Source: a virus. From it: a stretch of 25,757 nt of DNA. The translations under genes and the position numbers were made by a program. The stretch covers positions 1 to 25,757 of IMG/VR virus record IMGVR_UViG_3300026183_000792, one strand, 5' to 3'. The first letter of the stretch is position 1; each line of letters opens with the position of its first letter. Below the pieces are notes generated by a model. That model was not told where the DNA came from and searched no databases. It saw only the letters and a program-made list of their open reading frames with translations. Positions 1 to 7,016 of the stretch are shown piece by piece.

Positions 1-256
1 AACACTCACAAACAACTCTTGTTATTCCTTTAGTAATCATTGCATCACTGTCATAGTATACATTAATTTTGTTTTCTTTCAAACCTACATCTACCCAAAT
101 TTTACTAACACAACCTGTAACTAGCCTGTCATCTGTTCTTAATTCTTCAGGCAATGTGGTTGATGATTTTGATAAATCCACAAGATAAGATAATCTTTCC
201 ATGCCTTCAAGCAGTCCTAAATTTTCTCCCCAAGTGGCTATTTTTTCTTTTATCAT
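1..256 (-). CDS. sufE: SufE-like sulfur acceptor protein, 3' end cut off by the window
   Basis: The first 85 residues are visible. SufE proteins accept persulfide sulfur from the cysteine desulfurase SufS and pass it to the SUF Fe-S scaffold in the cytoplasm. The family core is clear: LPEELRTDD near residues 35-43, VTGCVSKIW at 46-54 with the persulfide-accepting cysteine at Cys49 (Cys51 in E. coli SufE), and DSDAMITKG at 69-77. SufE is usually about 140 residues, so roughly 50 C-terminal residues lie outside. The ATG at 256 overlaps the stop of the upstream membrane-protein gene by 4 bp (ATGA), suggesting translational coupling. No SufS or SufBCD is visible, so the protein presumably works with host partners (inference). 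YgdK/CsdE is the main alternative name. Confidence 0.85.
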   Translation of the reverse strand, partial: MIKEKIATWGENLGLLEGMERLSYLVDLSKSSTTLPEELRTDDRLVTGCVSKIWVDVGLKENKINVYYDSDAMITKGITRVVCEC

Positions 257-531
257 ACAAACAATCTCCACAATGCAATAATGTTCATAGTAGAAAACCA
301 TGCTGTTAATACCATTACCCACACTGCTTGTCTATAATATGCACCAACAAAACCTGTCACACTGCCCACAAAATAAAAAGGCACAAATATATCTGGTCTT
401 GGGTTTAACACTGTGTATGTTAGTATAGCACTGCCAGTAATTACAAACACAGCACTGATCATTTCCATATAAAAAGCCAATGGATTTGATATGTAACTGT
501 CTTTCCAAAATTGTTTGATTTTTTTAAACAT
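253..531 (-). CDS. Small integral membrane protein with three predicted helices
   Basis: A 92-residue protein with a short basic N-terminus (MFKKIKQFWKD) followed by three hydrophobic stretches at about residues 20-43, 48-68 and 70-90. It should sit in the inner membrane, with the Lys-rich N-terminus in the cytoplasm by the positive-inside rule. I see no transport signature or holin-specific motif and do not recognise the family. It overlaps the sulfotransferase-like gene upstream by 8 bp and the sufE-like gene downstream by 4 bp, so the three genes form one unit. A holin-type role is possible from size and topology alone, but a position between two metabolic genes does not favour it. Confidence 0.7.
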   Translation of the reverse strand: MFKKIKQFWKDSYISNPLAFYMEMISAVFVITGSAILTYTVLNPRPDIFVPFYFVGSVTGFVGAYYRQAVWVMVLTAWFSTMNIIALWRLFV

Positions 532-1276
532 AATTTACCTTTGAATCATTTATTATTTGGTTGTTGTCTTTAAAATGAAGAAGCAACTGTTCATCACCTT
601 TGCATTTATGTGTTATATATGATTGATAACGAATACAAACCGATTGTACAATATCATAGACACGTTTTTTGACTTCATGGTCGTGTGTTCTATTTTGTGT
701 TGGTAAAGTTGTTTCTATGTCATTTCGAAAACTAACACCATTTTTTCTCATCCAGTCAAACAGTTGTTGTTCAGAAAATGTTTCATCCATCATGAAAACT
801 GTGAACTTGTTTAGATTTAAATCTCTAAAAAAATGAACTTGTTCAATAGTGTGTTCATCTATGTCAGTTATGTCAATTAATGCTTGTATTACATGCACCA
901 ATGACTGTTTGCTCATTGTGGCTGTGTCAATGCCAAATTTCATAGATATCCATTCTGTTAATCCAGACATGTAACGTTTATGAGGATCTCGCAAAAAAAC
1001 TAATTTTTTATCAATACCGTTTAATTCATTATTGTCAGTGTTGCGGTTTTTTGCAAAAAGATAATGATCACATAGTAAATTTTGAATTCTTAAAAATTCA
1101 ATAAAACTTGTTGACATGTTTTTGGCAATTGAAAGATAACCTATTTTACTGTTTATAATTGGCCAAAGTTGTCCTTCATTGAAATACGTGGTTCTAGTTT
1201 CTAATCTGAGTGTTCCATCAGTGTCAAAAGTATATTCGTACTTGCTTGGAAAACTGTCTGATATAATTTTTCTCAT
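524..1276 (-). CDS. Sulfotransferase-like protein
   Basis: A 250-residue protein with the two PAPS-binding hallmarks of the sulfotransferase fold. A phosphosulfate-binding loop reads GYLSIAKNMSTSF (about residues 46-58; Lys52, Ser55, Thr56, Ser57). A 3'-phosphate motif reads FLRDPHKRYMSG (about 94-105; Arg96, Ser104). A later EQVHFF segment near residue 145 is placed like the acceptor-site region of the carbohydrate and HNK-1-type (Sulfotransfer_2) families. It would move sulfate from PAPS to an acceptor, perhaps a surface glycan or a virion component; the acceptor is unknown. An AAGAG ribosome-binding site lies about 8 bases before the ATG. The gene follows the tmRNA and precedes a membrane protein and sufE-like gene. 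The motifs are good, but overall similarity cannot be measured here. Confidence 0.72.
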   Translation of the reverse strand: MRKIISDSFPSKYEYTFDTDGTLRLETRTTYFNEGQLWPIINSKIGYLSIAKNMSTSFIEFLRIQNLLCDHYLFAKNRNTDNNELNGIDKKLVFLRDPHKRYMSGLTEWISMKFGIDTATMSKQSLVHVIQALIDITDIDEHTIEQVHFFRDLNLNKFTVFMMDETFSEQQLFDWMRKNGVSFRNDIETTLPTQNRTHDHEVKKRVYDIVQSVCIRYQSYITHKCKGDEQLLLHFKDNNQIINDSKVNYV

Positions 1277-1340
1277 ATTACTCTTTTCTTTAATGCAACT
1301 TTTCTGTTGCCAGGTAAGTTGCCAACCCCGTTAGCCTAAA

Positions 1341-1388
1341 TTAGGCCGCAAGTGCTAGATTTTCATCTGCATTTGTAAGTTTGTTGCG
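1341..1388 (-). other. tmRNA tag reading frame
   Basis: The frame that ends in the canonical proteolysis signal reads (R)NKLTNADENLALAA then TAA. Its tail resembles the E. coli tag ending DENYALAA, which ClpXP and ClpAP recognise. An in-frame TAA at 1391-1389 bounds the frame upstream. The exact resume codon is unclear. The usual GCA after GTTAAC lies in another frame, reading ATNLQMQMKI and stopping at TAG, which has no degradation signal. The real resume triplet is therefore probably CGC or AAC, or the frame is set in an unusual way. A short inverted repeat, GCCTA/TAGGC, surrounds the stop codon, as in the stop-codon hairpin of other tmRNAs. Confidence 0.75.
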
Positions 1389-1453
1389 TTAACCGAGCTT
1401 CCGCCGAACAACTCCATTGCCTTTTTAATCGCCGTCGATCCTGGTTCACCCCC

Positions 1454-1514
1454 ATCATAAGCACTCTGTTTAGTTCTTGCGATCCACCCTCGTCAGGTTG
1501 GGATAGAGTGCTTA
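1454..1514 (-). other. Intervening segment removed from the permuted tmRNA precursor
   Basis: A 61-base spacer separates the mature CCA end (1515) from the mature 5' end of the coding piece (1453). Its flanks pair perfectly: 1505-1515 with 1457-1467, 11 bp, counting one base of CCA. The helix sits beyond the acceptor stem, so the precursor forms a long hairpin that would present the ends for cleavage. In alphaproteobacteria such spacers are removed by RNase P and 3' processing enzymes. The phage would depend on the host for this (inference). Confidence 0.8.
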
Positions 1515-1583
1515 TGGTGGAGGTGGTCGGTACTGCCCCGACGTCCGCACAACCTATTACAACAATTTCAACATTGCAAAATA

Positions 1584-1612
1584 TTTATAACACAGGTTTT
1601 TGAGTTTGTCAA
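1584..1612 (-). promoter_or_regulatory. Sigma-70-like promoter for the tmRNA
   Basis: On the minus strand, TTGACA (1612-1607) is followed by a 17-bp spacer and TATAAA (1589-1584), a perfect -35 and a 5/6 match at -10. The predicted start is near 1577, just before the acceptor piece. The -10 is embedded in TATAAATA (1589-1582), which is also the T4 late-promoter consensus, so the element may work in both early and late phases (inference). The first bases, TTGACAAAC, are shared with the nrdA promoter. Confidence 0.75.
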
Positions 1613-1618
1613 GTTGGA

Positions 1619-1927
1619 TTATTCAAAGTCAAGATACAGTGTGTATTTTGCTGTGAGTTCATCACCTGCTTTGATTGGTTTTATTGTGGTCAAATAACAC
1701 ACTGGTATTTGATGCCAAAACCCTTTTACATTTTTACAATTAGGATTGTCTGAATGATTATAAAAGGCACCTAGTGCAGTTCTAATGTATCCATGTGGAA
1801 AATTTTTATTTTCAATATGTACAATACCAAGTACAACATCAGCATCAAAATTTTTTGTGGCAAAAAGACCTAACCCTTGTAAATCTGATTGTTTAATTGT
1901 CAATCCATCTGGTAAAGGTCTATACAT
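1619..1927 (-). CDS. Small SET-domain protein, putative lysine methyltransferase
   Basis: A 102-residue protein made almost wholly of a SET domain, the SAM-dependent protein lysine methyltransferase fold. The N-terminal GLGLFATKNF (18-27) is the first SET strand and SAM-contact motif. YNHSDNPNC (56-64) matches the NHS/NxxxNC motif that joins SAM and the pseudoknot, and IKAGDELTAKY (85-95) supplies the closing strand and catalytic tyrosine. Most SET proteins are longer and have flanking zinc-binding segments, which are absent here. The substrate is unknown: host ribosomal or nucleoid proteins or a virion protein are all possible. The start has no clear ribosome-binding site and follows the preceding stop by one base, so translation is probably coupled. 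Confidence 0.85.
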   Translation of the reverse strand: MYRPLPDGLTIKQSDLQGLGLFATKNFDADVVLGIVHIENKNFPHGYIRTALGAFYNHSDNPNCKNVKGFWHQIPVCYLTTIKPIKAGDELTAKYTLYLDFE

Positions 1928-1928
1928 G

Positions 1929-2861
1929 TTACAGTGTTGTTTTTAAATTATTAATTGTTTGTGTAGTTGCAATTGCAGAATTAATCAAATATGCCGCACA
2001 AGGATCTTGCATCAATCCAGCCAGTAATCCAGCCAGTGCCGCTTGTTTTAATAATTCTAAAAACCTACCTAAGTTTGCTAAATCGTTTTTGATAAGATCA
2101 ATTATTAATTTTGCTAATCCAATAATTGCCAATGCCATTCCTAAAATACCTATAGCACTTTTTAACTTGCCAAGAATTTCTCCAAGTATCTGTCCTGCTT
2201 TAAACAAAGCACCTAGCATGTCTTCCATAAATTTACATGGTCCACTTGACACTGCTGGAACACTAGCAAGTGTGGTTGCTAATGAATTAATACTGCTCAA
2301 TGCACTCAGATAAGTGCCAATTGTAGGCACTGCAACACCGCCCGGAGAACCTGCTGTTGTTGGAATACTAACACCGTAATTTGGATAAATGGCCTCATTG
2401 CCCATTACAAGCCATTGAGCATTTGGGTTTGCATACTCTGTTATACACATTCCACTTTGTCTGGCCTGTAACCAAGTTAAATCTTTCAAAGCACCTTCAA
2501 CAAAATTAATATCATTAATTTCCATTGCAGTTAGTTTTCTATCAGGTTGTCCTGGTCCAATCAATGCACCTGACACAACTGCTCGTTGATTTATATCACT
2601 ATGATCCCAACCATCTGGTAACAACACTTTTTGTTGTTGAATAATTTGAGCAATTTCTTTTAAAGTATTTTCATGTGGATTTTTAAATCCAGCATAGGCT
2701 TTACAATCTCTACCCCATGGGTCAACATGATCTACAACATTAAGAGCACCACTGGCAATTAACTTTTTTTGAACTTCAGAAATTTGTATAGTGTTTGGAG
2801 TAATATCTGTTGGAAAGTTTAAACTGTCTGTTTGTAATCCTGGTATTGTTTTTCCGACCAT
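1929..2861 (-). CDS. Probable virion protein next to PAAR, with a hydrophobic C-terminal half
   Basis: A 310-residue protein with two parts. Residues 1 to about 165 are polar and globular (NFPTDITPNTIQ, DPWGRDCKAYAGF, a WDHSD segment). Residues 205-300 are rich in Gly, Ala, Leu and Ile with several long amphipathic or hydrophobic helices (GALFKAGQILGEILGKL, LGMALAIIGLAKLIIDLI, AALAGLLAGL). It lacks a signal peptide. It starts just after the PAAR gene, with an AGGA ribosome-binding site, and should share the PAAR late promoter. I do not recognise a named family; similar proteins appear beside PAAR in marine T4-like phages as far as I recall. A role at the tail tip, or a membrane-inserting cargo carried by the spike, is inference from context and hydrophobicity. 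Confidence 0.7.
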   Translation of the reverse strand: MVGKTIPGLQTDSLNFPTDITPNTIQISEVQKKLIASGALNVVDHVDPWGRDCKAYAGFKNPHENTLKEIAQIIQQQKVLLPDGWDHSDINQRAVVSGALIGPGQPDRKLTAMEINDINFVEGALKDLTWLQARQSGMCITEYANPNAQWLVMGNEAIYPNYGVSIPTTAGSPGGVAVPTIGTYLSALSSINSLATTLASVPAVSSGPCKFMEDMLGALFKAGQILGEILGKLKSAIGILGMALAIIGLAKLIIDLIKNDLANLGRFLELLKQAALAGLLAGLMQDPCAAYLINSAIATTQTINNLKTTL

Positions 2862-2870
2862 ATCTAATTC

Positions 2871-3158
2871 CTATCCTGCGTAAACACTGTCACTGCCTGT
2901 GCTAACTGAACTGCCACAAGCAACTGGATCTGTAATTCTTCCCACTGCTAATCCGTTAGCAAATACTGTAGATGACCCTGATTGTAATGTACTACCATGA
3001 CATGCTGGACCACAACAATGTACTGACCAACCATCAGTTTGTCTGTGTACAGGAATAGCATTTGCAAAAACATTTGGACTTGCACCATTACTTGCTCTTG
3101 GTGGCCAACATCCATGCCCTGTACAAATATCGCCTAATCTAGTTACTGGTTGTGTCAT
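2871..3158 (-). CDS. PAAR-repeat spike-tip protein
   Basis: A 95-residue PAAR protein. PAAR proteins form the sharp cone on the central spike of contractile tails (gp5.4 in T4) and type VI secretion systems, and bind a metal near the apex. Visible repeats are RLGDICTGHGCWPPRA (7-22), SPNVFANAIPVHRQTD (27-42), SSTVFANGLAVGRITDPVAC (62-81) and a final TGSDSVYAG. The His/Cys-rich centre HCCGPACHG (47-55) could supply metal ligands. The length is normal for a stand-alone PAAR protein with no toxin extension. A T4 late-type promoter lies directly upstream, as expected for a tail gene. The hydrophobic protein gene follows 9 bp downstream. Confidence 0.93.
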   Translation of the reverse strand: MTQPVTRLGDICTGHGCWPPRASNGASPNVFANAIPVHRQTDGWSVHCCGPACHGSTLQSGSSTVFANGLAVGRITDPVACGSSVSTGSDSVYAG

Positions 3159-3174
3159 TTGTTTATACCTTAAT

Positions 3175-3187
3175 AATAGTATTTATT
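3175..3187 (-). promoter_or_regulatory. T4 late-type promoter for PAAR
   Basis: The minus strand reads AATAAATACTATT (3187-3175), which differs from the T4 late consensus TATAAATACTATT only in the first base. It overlaps the stop codon of the Sm-like gene. Transcription should start near 3174, leaving a short leader with AAGG ahead of the PAAR ATG. Late promoters of this type need the phage sigma factor gp55, which is not in this window. Confidence 0.7.
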
Positions 3188-3494
3188 AAGTGATAATTGA
3201 CTGTTTTGGAGGCTGTACTATTTTTGATGTGCTTTGTGTATAAACTTCAGCGGCTTGTTTATTTGCTTTTGCTACAGTAATAATAACTTTTTTATCAAAT
3301 ACAAATTCTGCGTCAGCATCAGCCATTAACATATATGCTGTCATACCCGCACCATTTGGTCCCATTGCCAATGCTAGAGGTTTTGATACCACAAAATTAT
3401 ATTGTGATTCTTCAACTAATTTACAAATTACTTCATCACTACCTACTGTACGAAAAACAATTACATCATCTTTTTTTAATTTTTCTTTTAACAT
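3186..3494 (-). CDS. Small conserved phage protein, probable Sm-like beta barrel
   Basis: A 102-residue protein. The first 75 residues alternate polar and hydrophobic residues in a strand-rich pattern: DVIVFRTVGSDEVICKLVEE (9-28), then YNFVVSKPLAL, AYMLMADADAEFVF and KKVIITVA. An opening strand-Gly-strand unit that binds or modifies, followed by 'P-L/M', is typical of Sm/LSm-like barrels in marine T4-like phages. I infer this fold and cannot confirm it. The C-terminus (TQSTSKIVQPPKQSIIT) looks disordered. It starts 8 bp after nrdB ends, with an AGGAAA ribosome-binding site, and is the last gene of the nrd unit. An RNA-binding role is possible but unproven. Confidence 0.65.
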   Translation of the reverse strand: MLKEKLKKDDVIVFRTVGSDEVICKLVEESQYNFVVSKPLALAMGPNGAGMTAYMLMADADAEFVFDKKVIITVAKANKQAAEVYTQSTSKIVQPPKQSIIT

Positions 3495-3502
3495 AATTTC
3501 CT

Positions 3503-4603
3503 TTATAGTTTAAATCCTTTGAATGTGTCTTTGTTTACGTCTTGTTTAACACCACCTACAATATAACTTTCAACTTCAGTTTCTTGTGGTGCTACTTGTA
3601 ATCCTGAACTTGATAACCAATGCTGTGTCCACGGTAAAGGATTTTGAGTTACTGGTTGATCAAAAATAGGATCAAATCCTATTGCTTTCAATCTTTTGTT
3701 TGCAATAAATTCTACGTATCTATGTAACAGTGTTTCATTTAATCCAATAATAGATCCAGATTTAAACAGATGGTTTGCCCATGCTTTTTCTTCTTCAACA
3801 CATGTTTTAAACATGTCATACACTGTGTCTTTTTCATTTTTTATTACTTTTAACATTTCAGTATCATCACCTTGTTGCCAATTTTTAATAATGTGTGTTG
3901 ACAATGCTAAATGCTGAGATTCATCTCTAGCAATTAATGAAATAATTTTAGCAGAACCTTCCATCAGTTTCAATTCACCAAATGCAAAAGTACAAGCAAA
4001 AGAAACATAAAATCTCAAACCTTCTAAAATGTTTACGTTTACCATTGCAAGATATAATTGACGTTTGACTTCTTTTATATCTCCTTTGCCTCTATGAAAA
4101 TAATCTTCAGCAAGTTGGTTAAACTTGTCATAGTTTTTAGTAACACTAATTGCTCTTTTTACAATTTCATCATCATTTAAAATTGTATCAAAAACTTCAC
4201 TTGGATTTGAATAAACATTTTTCATGATATGTGTGTATGAACGTGAATGAATAGTTTCAAAAAAGTCCCAAGTAATAATACAACCTTCAAGTTCTGGATT
4301 TGATACATAAGGTAAAAAAGCCAAACTTGGACCACGTCCTTGAACTGAATCAAGTAATGTTTGGTATTTCAAATTTGATGTAAAAATATGTTTTTGTTCT
4401 GGTCTAAAATCTTGATAATCAGAACGATCTTTTTGCAAACTAACTTCTTCTGGTCTCCAAAAATATCCCAGCATGGTTTGATTTAATTTATCTAATTGTG
4501 GATATTTAAAAATATCATATCTCTGAAGATTTTGGTCAGCACCAAAAAACATTGGTTCTTTAGTAAAGTCAATTTCGTTTCTATTAAAAACAGTCTTTGT
4601 CAT
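3503..4603 (-). CDS. nrdB: Ribonucleotide reductase class Ia small (radical-generating) subunit
   Basis: A 366-residue NrdB that holds the di-iron/tyrosyl radical centre and works with NrdA to make dNDPs for phage DNA synthesis. All cofactor residues are present by alignment to E. coli NrdB: Asp85 (QTLLDSVQGR), Glu116 and His119 (FFETIHSRSY), Glu194 (ILEGLRFYVSFAC), Glu228 and His231 (IARDESQHLA). The radical tyrosine is Tyr123. The C-terminal tail ends KGFKL, the region that docks into NrdA. The length is close to the E. coli protein (376). The gene lies 14 bp after nrdA, with an AGAGGGAA ribosome-binding site, in the usual A-then-B order. It looks fully functional. Confidence 0.98.
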   Translation of the reverse strand: MTKTVFNRNEIDFTKEPMFFGADQNLQRYDIFKYPQLDKLNQTMLGYFWRPEEVSLQKDRSDYQDFRPEQKHIFTSNLKYQTLLDSVQGRGPSLAFLPYVSNPELEGCIITWDFFETIHSRSYTHIMKNVYSNPSEVFDTILNDDEIVKRAISVTKNYDKFNQLAEDYFHRGKGDIKEVKRQLYLAMVNVNILEGLRFYVSFACTFAFGELKLMEGSAKIISLIARDESQHLALSTHIIKNWQQGDDTEMLKVIKNEKDTVYDMFKTCVEEEKAWANHLFKSGSIIGLNETLLHRYVEFIANKRLKAIGFDPIFDQPVTQNPLPWTQHWLSSSGLQVAPQETEVESYIVGGVKQDVNKDTFKGFKL

Positions 4604-4617
4604 TATTCCCTCTTAAC

Positions 4618-6966
4618 TTATATTGTACAAGCTTCACAGTTTTCTTCATCTACTGCTACGTTATTACCTAGTATTTGTTGTCCTTCTTTTTCAAAAGTAT
4701 TAAATTCTTCAGCCGCTTTTTCTGTTGGTACTTCAACTTCTGCTGGATCAGTTTTGAAATCATATGTGTTTTGATAGTAACTTGTTTTCCAACCTAATTT
4801 ATAAGTTGTCAACAAATCTTTAAACATCACACTGGTTGGAATTTCATTGTTTTCATACTGTGTTGGATTGTAACTCCAGTTTCCTGATATTGCTTGATCA
4901 AAGAACTTTTGCATCACAGCAACAACATTGATATAACCGTCGTTGCCTTTCATATCCCATAACAGTGTGTAAAAGTTTTTCAACTGACTGTATTGTGGAA
5001 CAATCTGTTTTAAAGGACCTTTTTTGCTTTTTTTAATACTCAAATATGCTCTTGGTGGTTCAATACCGTTGGTTGAATTACTAACAACGGAAGAACTTTC
5101 TGATGGCATTTGTGCTGACAGTGTTGAATGTCGCATACCACTAGCAACAACTTCTTTTCTCAATTTTTCCCAATTGAGTTTTAATTTTGAGTTACAAACT
5201 TCATCTAATTCTTTTTTATAATGATCAATTGGTAACAATCCTTTTGAATATTTTGTTCTATCAAAATATTCACACTTGCCTTTTTCTTTTGCTAATTCAA
5301 CTGATGCAGAAATCAAGTAATATTGAAATGCTTCTGTTAATTCATGTACAACTCTTAATGCACCTTTGTCACTGTAGTTTACTTGATGTTTTGCCAAATA
5401 ATGTGCAAGACCAATATATCCAATACCTAAACTTCTACGTGCTTTTGTGCTGATCTCAGCCGCTTTTACAGGATACTTTTGATAATCAATAATTTCATCT
5501 AACGCTCTAACTGACAAGTCACATAATTCTTCAAGTTCATCAAGATCTCTTAATTGTCCTACGTTGATTGCTGATAAAATACACAATGCAATTTCACCAT
5601 CTCCGTCAATGTGTTCTATTGGTGTTGTGGGCAATGTAATTTCCTGACACAGATTAGACATACTAACTTTATCTAAAAACGAACTGTGTGAGTTAGCATG
5701 GTCAATATTCATAATGTAAATACGACCTGTTTCTGCTCTTTCTTTTAAAAGTTCTCCAAACAGTTCTTGTGATGATATTTTTGTTTTCTTTATGCTTGTT
5801 TTTCTTTCTGCTTTTTCGTACATGTCATCAAATTGATCTGTTCCAAATGCTTCATATAAACCAGGAACATCATGTGGTGAAAACAAAGTTATATCTTCAT
5901 TGTTTAAAAATCTTTCATAAAATAATTTTGATATCTGAATTGAATAATCAAGTTTACGTACTCTGTTGTCTTCTGTGCCTTTGTTGTTTTTTAATACAAG
6001 AATGTCTTTGATTTCTTGATGCCAAATAGGGAAATGAACTGTGGCACTACCACCACGTACTCCGTTTTGTGTACAACATCTTACAGTTGATTCAAATTTC
6101 TTAAGAAAAGGAATCACACCTGTGTGTGCAACTTCACCACCACGTATTTTTGAATTGATACCTCTAATTCTACTTGCATTGATTCCAATGCCGGCTCTTT
6201 GTGCAATATATCTACCAATGGCCATATCACTTGAAAAGATTGATGGTAGCGAATCGTTAACATCAACAAGAACACAACTTGCAAATTGTTTCATTGGTGT
6301 ACGCACACCTGCCATTACAGGTGTAGGAATATTAATTTTAAACTGAGATACTGCATTATAATATTTTTTGATATATTTCATTCTAGTATCTCTAGGATAA
6401 TCTGCAAACAGTGTTGCTGAAATCATCATGTACATGTATTGTGGTGTTTCAAAAATTGATCCACTGCTACGATCTTGTACAAGATATTTGTCAACTACTT
6501 GCCTTAGACCTGCGTATGTAAAATTCCAATCTCTATCATGTCTCATATATGAGTCTAATTTGGCCCATTCGTCATCACTATATTTTTCTAAAATAGCTCT
6601 GTCATATACACCTCTTTCAATGTTTCTAGCAACAACAAATCTCAAAGGAGTGTGTGCATCAGATGGTGTAAATTTACCAAACACATGTTTCTGTAAACTG
6701 AAAAGTAAAAGTCTTGCCGCAACATATTGATAGTTTGGTGACTCTAAACTGATTAAATCATTTGCTGACTTAATTAAAATTTCTTGTATTTCATTTGTGG
6801 TCATGCTGTCGGTAAATTGTAGTCCCGAATTCATTTCAACCTCAGATGAACTAACACCATTCAAACCTTCACAAGCCGCTTCAGTCATTTTGTGAACTTT
6901 GTTTATGTTTAGTATTTCTTTTGTGCCGTCTCTTTTGATGATGTATAGTTCTGTGTTCTTATTCAT
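4618..6966 (-). CDS. nrdA: Ribonucleotide reductase class Ia large (catalytic) subunit
   Basis: A 782-residue NrdA that reduces ribonucleoside diphosphates. An N-terminal ATP-cone (about 1-90: YIIKRDGTKE..., YQYVAARLLLF) implies allosteric activity control. Active-site residues match E. coli: Cys231 (KQFASCVLVD), Asn438, Cys440 and Glu442 (SNLCQEITLP), and Cys462 (IALCILSAIN). The radical-relay tyrosine pair is in SYYQNTYD. The C-terminal redox pair is CEAC, so Cys-x2-Cys rather than the Cys-x4-Cys of E. coli. I chose the ATG at 6966 because GGAG lies 5 bases upstream and MNKNTELYIIKRDG aligns with the E. coli start; a TTG at 6993 would add nine residues. It is driven by a sigma-70-like promoter at 7017-7046. 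Confidence 0.98.
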   Translation of the reverse strand: MNKNTELYIIKRDGTKEILNINKVHKMTEAACEGLNGVSSSEVEMNSGLQFTDSMTTNEIQEILIKSANDLISLESPNYQYVAARLLLFSLQKHVFGKFTPSDAHTPLRFVVARNIERGVYDRAILEKYSDDEWAKLDSYMRHDRDWNFTYAGLRQVVDKYLVQDRSSGSIFETPQYMYMMISATLFADYPRDTRMKYIKKYYNAVSQFKINIPTPVMAGVRTPMKQFASCVLVDVNDSLPSIFSSDMAIGRYIAQRAGIGINASRIRGINSKIRGGEVAHTGVIPFLKKFESTVRCCTQNGVRGGSATVHFPIWHQEIKDILVLKNNKGTEDNRVRKLDYSIQISKLFYERFLNNEDITLFSPHDVPGLYEAFGTDQFDDMYEKAERKTSIKKTKISSQELFGELLKERAETGRIYIMNIDHANSHSSFLDKVSMSNLCQEITLPTTPIEHIDGDGEIALCILSAINVGQLRDLDELEELCDLSVRALDEIIDYQKYPVKAAEISTKARRSLGIGYIGLAHYLAKHQVNYSDKGALRVVHELTEAFQYYLISASVELAKEKGKCEYFDRTKYSKGLLPIDHYKKELDEVCNSKLKLNWEKLRKEVVASGMRHSTLSAQMPSESSSVVSNSTNGIEPPRAYLSIKKSKKGPLKQIVPQYSQLKNFYTLLWDMKGNDGYINVVAVMQKFFDQAISGNWSYNPTQYENNEIPTSVMFKDLLTTYKLGWKTSYYQNTYDFKTDPAEVEVPTEKAAEEFNTFEKEGQQILGNNVAVDEENCEACTI

Positions 6967-7016
6967 TTTTTCTCCAAAAACATTAGTCAACAATGTATTT
7001 ACCTTAATTTTTTAAT

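Larger units (their letters stand above)
1290..1577 (-). ncRNA. ssrA: Circularly permuted two-piece tmRNA, alphaproteobacterial type
   Basis: Read on the minus strand, the acceptor piece comes first, then a spacer, then the coding piece. Its 3' end has a 5-bp T-stem with a 7-base loop (1526-1542), the acceptor strand CACCTCC (1519-1525), discriminator A (1518) and encoded CCA (1517-1515). The coding piece starts at 1453 with GGGGGTG, which pairs with all 7 acceptor bases (one G-U pair), followed by GAACCAGGATCGACGG, the tmRNA 5' signature. The tag frame ends at a TAA (1343-1341) after ...ADENLALAA. A 7-bp stem (1316-1322 with 1295-1301) enclosing CCTGGCAACAGAA resembles pseudoknot PK1. Outer ends are approximate: the 5' end is set by the promoter and the 3' end lies just past the PK1-like stem. 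Two-piece tmRNAs rescue stalled ribosomes and are typical of alphaproteobacteria and their mitochondrial descendants. Confidence 0.93.

Noticed and set aside
1290-1577. A tRNA gene, suggested by the T-arm and CCA end
   Set aside because: There is no anticodon or D-arm at tRNA distance. The acceptor strand pairs instead with bases 60 nt away across a hairpin spacer, as in permuted tmRNA.
1897-2313. Plus-strand open frame of 138 codons opposite the SET and virion genes
   Set aside because: It is antisense to two well-supported minus-strand genes, has biased low-complexity composition, and has no ribosome-binding site or homology I can see.
6041-6730. Two plus-strand open frames of about 100 codons inside nrdA
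   Set aside because: They are shadows of the conserved NrdA catalytic coding region, where codon constraint leaves the opposite strand open.
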